DNA of 64,000 nt. Source: CAZFVY01 sp964522665 (GTDB lineage: Bacteria > Verrucomicrobiota > Verrucomicrobiia > Limisphaerales > CAZFVY01). The notes under the pieces were generated by a model. The model was not told where the DNA came from. It did no database searches and saw nothing but the letters and a program-made list of their open reading frames with translations. The stretch is taken from assembly GCA_964522665.1 (NCBI GenBank), contig CAZFVY010000020.1:1-64000 (forward strand), read 5' to 3'. Positions 45,825-51,629 of this stretch are shown in pieces (the first letter of the stretch is position 1; the number at the start of each line of letters is the position of its first letter). The position numbers and the translations under genes are program-made.

Positions 45825-46032
45825 AATGTTTCGCTTTTCCTACGTCAGCGCCAGTTTTCACCGCGTGATTAGCGCCAAAGAGCACCGCCTGAACATCGCG
45901 CCCGCGTTGCGCGAGCGGCTTTAGTCCTTTCATAGAGGCGTCGCACGGATGAATCGGATGAAAGCTATAGAAGTTCGAGAGGGTGGCCGATCACGTGCAT
46001 CTATTCCGTGCCGAAGGCTCCAATAGGCGTTC

Positions 46033-46118
46033 ACCGATGTTGAAACGCGGGCCTATTATTAACTGCCTCGCCGGGACCACACGTGGCGTCGGTAAATCGC
46101 AGGGCCAATTCCGGCGTT
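46033..46118. repeat. Direct repeat, copy 2
   Basis: Second copy of the 45554-45640 block (GATGTTGAAACGCGGGCC...GGGCCAATTCCGG). Confidence 0.6.
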
Positions 46119-46222
46119 GAACAGATGGGCGATCGCTTCCGGTGAATTCGGAGAAATCTGGAAGGCGCCGGAGGCGTCTTCTGGCGCCCAAGCACGTGCG
46201 ACGCGGGGTGGGGTCCGAATCT

Positions 46223-46313
46223 CAGCCGTCCCGCTGGGACTTGATCCAATTGGGTTTGTTCCCGGCGCTGAAGCGCCGGGCTATTTTCAGTCGGTCTCTT
46301 CGAGACGGGAATA
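46223..46313. repeat. Three-hairpin dispersed repeat, copy 3
   Basis: GTCCCGCTGGGAC, then CCCGGCGCTGAAGCGCCGGG with CTATTTTC, then GTCTCTTCGAGAC followed by GGGAATAA. This is the most regular of the three copies. Confidence 0.82.
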
Positions 46314-46904
46314 AACGGCTATTTGGTCGTTCCGCCGAGACGGCGTTGTAGCGCCAATCGAGGACAGTTGGGGAAGCGAAGGCGGGACGACCCTTGGCTA
46401 ACGGCGGCCTAATAAACCCAAAGCCGTTATGCAGAGCCGTTTCGTAAATTGGTGATGCGGCGGCGGCGGTATCGCTCGGAGGCGGTTGAGGCACGACCAA
46501 GGCGAGATCGCTTACATTGCCGAATCGAGATCGCCACAGCGCTCCCTGATGAACGTCGAACCGAAGAAGGGACCGGGATTTAGGCCGCCGCGGAAAAGCG
46601 AGGTGGAGACGACGATGTCGGTTGGCGAGGTGGGCGCTCTCGTTATGCGGAGGGGAACTGCGATGGTGATGCCCATAGCGGTGTCGCGCTGCGCTTGCCA
46701 CCGCAGTCCAAGATCGCTCCTTCCGGTTTCTCAGGAACAACAGTCGATGAAATGGCTTGCCTAGGTCGTACGCCTCCGCTCAGAACTTCCTGATTGGTCC
46801 ATTCTTGACGTTATTTGAATTCTCGCCGCCTTAGCAGTCGTGGACACGTGATCGGAATTTGATGACCCTGCTAGGGGAGATGTCGAAATCCGGTTCCTAA
46901 GTAC

Positions 46905-46934
46905 AAATAAAAAAGCCGCCCTTGCGGGCGGCTT
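46905..46934 (-). terminator. Rho-independent terminator of the PEP-CTERM gene
   Basis: Read on the minus strand: 9-bp stem AAGCCGCCC / GGGCGGCTT (46913-46921 and 46926-46934) with a 4-base loop, followed by TTTTTATTTGT. It lies 25 bases beyond the stop of the gene at 46959-47537. Confidence 0.9.
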
Positions 46935-46958
46935 AATGAGAACACACTAACTGATTGA

Positions 46959-47537
46959 TTATTTGCGGCGGCGCAGCAACAGGGCAGCGGCACCAACCAA
47001 ACCCAACGCGATGGTCGAGGGTTCAGGAGTAGCGGCAACTTGACCCAAGGTGAAGCTCTGCAAACCAGTCATCGCGGCCGGCAAGCTCGGGGGCGAACCA
47101 GCACCACCAGTGGTGACTTGGATCGGAAGGGAAATCCCGACATGAGCACCGGGAACTGTGGAAGCGATTGCGTAGGTCGAACCAGCTGAAGCGGTCCAAG
47201 CGGCAACTTCCAAGAAGACGTTCGCGCCCGCAGCGACGCCGACAACTCGGGACGAGTCAGCGGAGGCCGGGGTGTTGCCCGTCGGATTCCAGTAACCAGC
47301 ACCTGCGCCGTCACGGAACGGAACCGGAGCATCGGAAACGGCGACATAAGAACCGGCCGCACCGGTCGCAGACCAATACAACTGAGCCAGGAACGTGGAT
47401 CCCAGTTTAGTTGTTCCACCCACGTCGAACACCGGCGCATTAACTCCCGTAGGGGTGATTCGGAAGTCGATGACACCCTGGGCAAACGCACCGATACTGG
47501 TCACGAAGCAAGCTGCGATCAGTAGTATTTTTTTCAT
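46959..47537 (-). CDS. PEP-CTERM sorting-domain protein, secreted
   Basis: A 192-residue exported protein. The signal peptide is MKKILLIAACFVTSIGAFAQ, and the mature part is a small beta-rich domain (GVIDFRITPTGVNAPVFDVG). A textbook PEP-CTERM tail follows: TPEPSTIALGLVGAAALLLR plus RRK. PEP-CTERM proteins are cleaved and anchored by an exosortase, usually in organisms that make extracellular polysaccharide; no exosortase gene is in the window. Base composition is clearly lower in GC than neighbours. The ATG is preceded by an A-rich leader rather than a Shine-Dalgarno sequence. It follows 47574-48197 by 36 bases and ends at a strong terminator, so the two form one transcript. Confidence 0.92.
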   Translation of the reverse strand: MKKILLIAACFVTSIGAFAQGVIDFRITPTGVNAPVFDVGGTTKLGSTFLAQLYWSATGAAGSYVAVSDAPVPFRDGAGAGYWNPTGNTPASADSSRVVGVAAGANVFLEVAAWTASAGSTYAIASTVPGAHVGISLPIQVTTGGAGSPPSLPAAMTGLQSFTLGQVAATPEPSTIALGLVGAAALLLRRRK

Positions 47538-47573
47538 ATCGTTGTTTTCTTAATTTTAGTTCTGAGTGATTAA

Positions 47574-48197
47574 TTATTGCTGAGTGGAGAAGGTGCGAGT
47601 CCAGACCGTGGCAGCCGTGGTCGAGATAAAGAACCCTTCACCAACGTTGATCGTCGGTTCCGTGTCCCAAGACCCGAAGCTGAAGTTGCTCTGCACGTAT
47701 TTGCTCGTGGCGTTACTGAATTTGTAAACCGTATCGCCTTCTTTCGCCGCGTAGCCGAGGTCGGTGGACAGCTTGCCAGTCTGAGGAACTTGCGAGCTGA
47801 TGATCGAAAAACCTTTAGCGATGGCGTTGGTCAACGATCCCTGCATCACTTCGCCGACGAACGTGTTCGTGTAGGTCGAAAGAACGCTGATGAATGCGCC
47901 CTGACCAGGAGTCAACGTGTCTGAAGCGTTATCCCACTGACCGAAGCTAAAGGAGTTGATCGCGTATTTACCGGTCGCGTTGTTGTACTTATAAATCGTC
48001 GTGCCGTCCGGAGCACTCGCGAACAGGGCGGAGATCGTATTAGCCGACGCGTTCAGCGGGTTGGCAACGATCGAAAAGCCCTTCGGGATGGTCAGGTTCA
48101 CATAACCGACCGCATTCACCGAATAGACCTGCGCCATCGAGGAGGCGACACCTGCCACGCCGAGCGCAGCCGTGAGGAGTAGTGTTTTTGTTCTCAT
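47574..48197 (-). CDS. Small secreted repeat protein (VYSVNAVGYV family)
   Basis: A 207-residue protein with signal peptide MRTKTLLLTAALGVAGVASS, cut near MAQVYSV. The mature start VYSVNAVGYVNLTIPKGFSI is a recurrent verrucomicrobial secreted-protein signature. Two internal repeats are seen: GFSIVANPL...TTIYKYNNATGKYAINSFSF with GQWDNASDTLTPGQGAFISV, and GFSIISSQV...DTVYKFSNATSKY with FGSWDTEPTINVGEGFFIST. No function is known; it may be a surface or matrix protein, perhaps abundant given its low-GC, clean codon use. The leader upstream of the ATG is A-rich (AAATAACTAAAAA) without a clear ribosome site. A TTGACA-like hexamer sits ~55 bases upstream but has no convincing -10. Confidence 0.85.
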   Translation of the reverse strand: MRTKTLLLTAALGVAGVASSMAQVYSVNAVGYVNLTIPKGFSIVANPLNASANTISALFASAPDGTTIYKYNNATGKYAINSFSFGQWDNASDTLTPGQGAFISVLSTYTNTFVGEVMQGSLTNAIAKGFSIISSQVPQTGKLSTDLGYAAKEGDTVYKFSNATSKYVQSNFSFGSWDTEPTINVGEGFFISTTAATVWTRTFSTQQ

Positions 48198-48727
48198 TTT
48201 TTAGTTATTTTGATTCCGTGTGTATGGTCAATTTCTCAAATAGAGGCCCGGGTGTCAACATTTTTTTGAACAAAATTTTGACTTTTTTTGTCTCCCCGCC
48301 CGGCGCCAGCCAAAGCCAGCCATGCCAAGTCGCCGAATCGATCGCAACTTGTTGAAATGCAGCCTAATGAGTCGTTGCTCACGAGGCCTACTGTGGACCA
48401 TAAACCGGGGCGAGTCAAGGGCGATTTTTTCTACAAGGCTGAAGGCTGAAGGCTAAATGCTGGGGAAAACGGGGTGATGCGTTTGGCAGCCGAAGACGTT
48501 GCGAGCGACGCGGCGCTTAGTCACGGCTCGACGGAGTCTCGCCCCACCATTTTTAGGTTGTGGCGGGGTGGGGCCGGGTGGCGGCGGGTGGTGGCGGCGC
48601 GGGACGAGTGGAATTGGATTGCGGCGGGGACGCGGGCGGACTATCGGTTAACGGTCGTGGCTTGGTTCGTCCTTGAGGGGTTTCGACCCAAGGGAAGCGG
48701 TTCTGGGCGGGCGAATGGTACATATAT
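48198..48727. other. Gap between divergent genes, T-rich and repeat-bearing
   Basis: No gene. 48255-48292 has T-runs (upstream, on the minus strand, of the small secreted protein) that may be an UP-type element. A solitary TIR arm is at 48521-48548. The remainder is GC-rich. Confidence 0.5.
48521..48548. repeat. Solitary TIR arm of the GGTGGGGCGAG family
   Basis: TCACGGCTCGACGGAGTCTC followed by GCCCCACC; same subfamily (GAC/GTC) as the arm at 43171. No partner arm is found within 300 bases. Confidence 0.6.
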
Positions 48728-50380
48728 ATGAATGAAGTTCTGGTCATCGGTCACCGAAACCCGGATACGGACGCGATTTGTTCCGCGATCGGTTACGCCG
48801 AGTTCAAGCAACGGACCGACCTGCCGAACGCCCGGGCGGCGCGCTGCGGGGATACGAATGAGCGCATCGACTTCGTATTGAGGCGGTTCGGCATTCCGGC
48901 GCCGCGCTTTGTCGCCGATGTTTCGCCGAAAATCCGGGACGTCATGCAATCGCCGGTGGTCAGCGTGCCGCGCCAAGCCACGGTCGCCGAGGCGTTGACC
49001 TTGATGGACGAGCGGAACGTCCGGGGGTTGCCGGTGCTCAACGATGACCTTAGCTGCCGCGGGGTGCTCTCGCTCTTTAAGATCAGCAAATTCTTCTTTC
49101 CGTCGCCGCGCGGGCAATTTGACTCCCGCCGGGTTTTGGCCTCGATGAAGACGCTGGCGCGCATTCTCGGGGCGGAAACGGTCCACGTGGTCGAACCGGA
49201 CCACGAACAGGACCTGGTGCTCATGATCGGCGCGATGAGCCGGGAATCGTTCGCCCAACGATTGCTCAAGTATCCGCGTGAAAAGCTGCTGGTCGTGGTG
49301 GGGGATCGACAGGAGATTCAGTCGCTTGCGATTCAGGAAGGGGTTCGCGTGGTGGTGGTTACGGGCGGTTTGGCGATTGACCCGGCGGTGATCCAAGCCG
49401 CGCGCGATAAACGGGTGAATCTGCTCCTTTCGCCCCATGATACGGCCACGACCGGATTGCTCTGCCGGGCGGCGATCACGGTGGAGCACATGATCCACGA
49501 GCATTATCTGGCCTTTCGGGAGGATGAATCGCTGGCGGACGTTCGGGCCATGGCCACGGCGTCGCAGTTTCATTCGTTTCCGGTGGTCGATGCGCAGGAA
49601 CGGACCATCGGGATCATCACGAAGTCCGATTTCCTAAAAAAGGTCGAGCGGCGGCTCATCCTGGTGGATCACAACGAGCTTTCCCAGGCGGTACACGGGG
49701 CGGACCAGGTCGAGATCATCGAGATCATCGATCACCATCGCATCGGCTCGCTGGCGACCGCGCAACCGATCCTGTTCCGGAACGAGCCGGTCGGTTCGAC
49801 GAGCACCATCGTGGCGGACTGCTTTTTTCGCGAGGACATCGAGCTGCGGCCGGCCATCGCCGGCCTGTTGCTGGCGGGGCTGGTGACGGATACGTTGAAT
49901 CTCACCTCGCCAACGGCGACCGCGCGGGACGCGCATATCCTGGCGCGACTCGAGGCCATCGCGGGGGTCAACGCGACGGCATTCACGGAAAAGCTCTTCG
50001 CGTCCGGCTCGGTGCTTACGTCGAAGCCGGCCGAACAGGCGATTTCGACGGACTGCAAGGAATACCAGGAAGGCGACCTCACGTTCAGCGTGGCGCAGAT
50101 CGAGGAAATTGGTTTTGACCAATTCTGGAAGCGCAAAACGGAAGTCGTGGAGGCTTTGGAACGTTATCGGCACCGGCAGGGGCATTACTTTTCGGGGTTG
50201 CTGGTCACGGACGTGGTGTTGCAAACCTCGCTGCTATTGCTGGCGGGGGCCGAGGCATTCAAGCGGCAAATCGACTATCCGCCGATCGAGCCGGGCATTT
50301 ATGAGTTGAAGGATGTCGTTTCCCGAAAAAAGCAGTTGCTCCCGTATTTGACGCATTGCCTGGCGGCGGTGAAGTCGTAG
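48728..50380 (+). CDS. ppaC: CBS-domain manganese-dependent inorganic pyrophosphatase
   Basis: A 550-residue family-II PPase with regulatory insert (PPi to 2 Pi, cytoplasm). The DHH domain opens EVLVIGHRNPDTDAICSAIG, with metal ligands H9, D13 and D15. CBS-1 follows (VMQSPVVSVPRQATVAEALT), then a DRTGG-like region (PREKLLVVVGDRQEIQ, EGVRVVVVTGG) and CBS-2 (FHSFPVVDAQERTIGIITKS). The core resumes with LVDHNELSQAV and EIIDHHRIG. The DHHA2 part includes NEPVGSTSTIVADCFF and ends YPPIEPGIYELKDVVSRKKQ. This is the CBS-DRTGG-CBS form known in Clostridium, which adenine nucleotides regulate. An ATG with GTACATATAT ahead has no strong ribosome site. Nine bases separate it from the KH-protein gene. 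Confidence 0.93.
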   Translation: MNEVLVIGHRNPDTDAICSAIGYAEFKQRTDLPNARAARCGDTNERIDFVLRRFGIPAPRFVADVSPKIRDVMQSPVVSVPRQATVAEALTLMDERNVRGLPVLNDDLSCRGVLSLFKISKFFFPSPRGQFDSRRVLASMKTLARILGAETVHVVEPDHEQDLVLMIGAMSRESFAQRLLKYPREKLLVVVGDRQEIQSLAIQEGVRVVVVTGGLAIDPAVIQAARDKRVNLLLSPHDTATTGLLCRAAITVEHMIHEHYLAFREDESLADVRAMATASQFHSFPVVDAQERTIGIITKSDFLKKVERRLILVDHNELSQAVHGADQVEIIEIIDHHRIGSLATAQPILFRNEPVGSTSTIVADCFFREDIELRPAIAGLLLAGLVTDTLNLTSPTATARDAHILARLEAIAGVNATAFTEKLFASGSVLTSKPAEQAISTDCKEYQEGDLTFSVAQIEEIGFDQFWKRKTEVVEALERYRHRQGHYFSGLLVTDVVLQTSLLLLAGAEAFKRQIDYPPIEPGIYELKDVVSRKKQLLPYLTHCLAAVKS

Positions 50381-50389
50381 GTTGGCGCG

Positions 50390-50905
50390 ATGGACTACGA
50401 TTACAAGAAGCGCGGTTACCTGTTGCCGGGCGGGTGCAAGGATTTGGGCGAGTCGCTGAAGCTTGCGACGGAGCATGACGACGTGCGGGAGGCGCTCCGT
50501 AAGCACGTTCCCGAAATCGCCTCGGGCGCCGTCGAAATCGTGGCTTTGGCGCGAACCCCGGGTCTCCGATGTTGCATCGCCGTGCGCTCCCGCGCGGCGA
50601 AGGGACCAGCGGTCGAGCCGTTCGAACTGGAGACGGTTAAAGCGATCGTCGCCGATTTGGGCGGTGAGTATGTGACGGTGATCCGCTGGGACCCAGCGCC
50701 CGAAAAATTCATCCGCCACGCCCTTCAGGGTTTGGGAGGGCGCCTCACGGTTAATTCAGAGGGCCAACACGCGACCCTGACGATCGATCCGCAGATGCTC
50801 AAGCGTGAGAAGAACGATCCGCGCGGCCAAGCGGACCTTTTGGTCCGCCTGGCTGAAGAGGTGACCGGCTGGGAAATCCGCGTCGTCGCGCCGGGTCAAG
50901 ACTGA
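50390..50905 (+). CDS. Stand-alone NusA-like twin-KH protein
   Basis: A 171-residue protein whose sequence lines up with the KH1-KH2 region of NusA. VPEIASGAVEIVALARTPGL (39-58) matches the opening of NusA KH1 (VPEI-x-x-G-x-VEI-x-x-x-AREPG). ADLGGEYVTVIRWDPAPEKF (88-107) matches the end of KH1 and the linker (ELRGEKIDIVEWSPDPAKF). LTIDPQ...VTGWEI (130-163) matches KH2 up to its LTGWKI end. The N-terminal NusA domain, S1 domain and acidic repeats are absent. The KH1 GxxG loop is missing, and the KH2 loop reads DPRGQAD instead of GxxGQN, so RNA binding may be altered. The N-terminus (YDYKKRGYLLPGGCKDL) is separate from NusA. Co-transcribed with the pyrophosphatase. Function inferred only: RNA binding. 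Confidence 0.72.
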   Translation: MDYDYKKRGYLLPGGCKDLGESLKLATEHDDVREALRKHVPEIASGAVEIVALARTPGLRCCIAVRSRAAKGPAVEPFELETVKAIVADLGGEYVTVIRWDPAPEKFIRHALQGLGGRLTVNSEGQHATLTIDPQMLKREKNDPRGQADLLVRLAEEVTGWEIRVVAPGQD

Positions 50906-51220
50906 AGTGTTCGGGTCCGCTTTACGGCGGAACCAGATTCTGTCCTCCGTTCCGAGGCTCGAGCGCGCGCCCGGCGCGACACATTGAGTTTTTGCGGCAA
51001 CAAAGGAATCTGTCCCAGCCTCGCGGGCGAATGGCGCTTACTTATGCGCTCCCAGGGACGGATGCGGCGACTGACTGCGGCGGGCGGCTCAGTCTTTGTG
51101 CTCCGTCCCGCCTTCGCGCGGAATTTACATGCGGCGAGTCGGCGGGAACGTGACATCGTGGCGCGATTTCGCTGGATTAAGTCGAGAAGCGAACGTTTGG
51201 GCATAAGCCACGCTACTTTG
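50906..51220. other. Gap after KH gene, bears one arm of a long inverted repeat
   Basis: No gene. At 51029-51050 lies a 22-base block (gaatggcgcttacttatgcgct, beginning GAATGGCG) whose reverse complement recurs with two differences at 51486-51507. The rest is GC-rich, with no promoter or RNA gene recognised. Confidence 0.5.
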
Positions 51221-51507
51221 GGTGGGGCGAGGCTCCGCCAAGCCCTAAAAAAGCGGCGCGATGTCCTGTTTGCTAACCGAAGCTCGATTCCGCCGAAATA
51301 CCGTAGCTCCAACTTGGTCTTGGGGCCGTGAGGCGTCGCGCACGTCCCGACCCTCGTCACGGCTCGGCAGAGCCTCGCCCCACCATTCGGGCGGGCGGAT
51401 TCTTGGCGGGATCGCAGCGCAGCGAGAGAAAAGCTGCCGATCGAGGCGTTCACTGGCCACGCAAACGGCTCGGCGGCAAAATTTTAGCGCCTAAGTAAGC
51501 GTCATTC
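51221..51507 (-). mobile_element. Non-autonomous repeat element, copy B
   Basis: The outer part, 51221-51384, is bounded by inverted arms (GGTGGGGCGAGGCTCCGCC and GGCAGAGCCTCGCCCCACC). The inner ~120 bases (51385-51507) extend towards the HupE-TonB gene and end in AAGTAAGCG. Read on the minus strand, the whole block aligns with copy C at 54801-55152: shared strings include GACGAGGGTCGGGACGT, CGGCCCC, GACCAAG, and GCTTTTCTCT with CCAAGAA. No reading frame, no transposase. It is probably a MITE-like element. Confidence 0.72.
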
Positions 51508-51629
51508 ACCTAGCTGCGCGGAACAATATCTATTTTGGGGGACGACTTCCCGAGATTCCGCTTTGCTTCATCCTCGCCGACGCCTCGCGGGTTTTCAGAC
51601 CCCTCTGAAGCTTTGGACCCTACAGCCAA

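Larger units (their letters stand above)
45396..46904. other. 1.5-kb gene-free repeat field
   Basis: No protein is supported. The stretch holds a direct repeat pair (45554-45640, 46033-46118) and two three-hairpin repeats (45740-45824, 46223-46313). Open frames across it encode repeat-derived strings such as SPGAEAPGYSRF and change reading frame between copies. 46314-46904 shows no further repeat or gene; a minus-strand open frame of 172 codons there has no recognisable motif. Confidence 0.6.

Noticed and set aside
45535..45933. 132-codon minus-strand open frame
   Set aside because: Encodes repeat sequence (SPGAEAPGYSRF type strings) and breaks between copies, so it is repeat-derived.
46222..46740. 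172-codon minus-strand open frame in the repeat field
   Set aside because: Its first part reads through a repeat unit and the rest has no signal, domain or conserved motif.
50906..51220. Structured RNA (RNase P, tmRNA, SRP)
   Set aside because: None of their conserved core strings was found on either strand.
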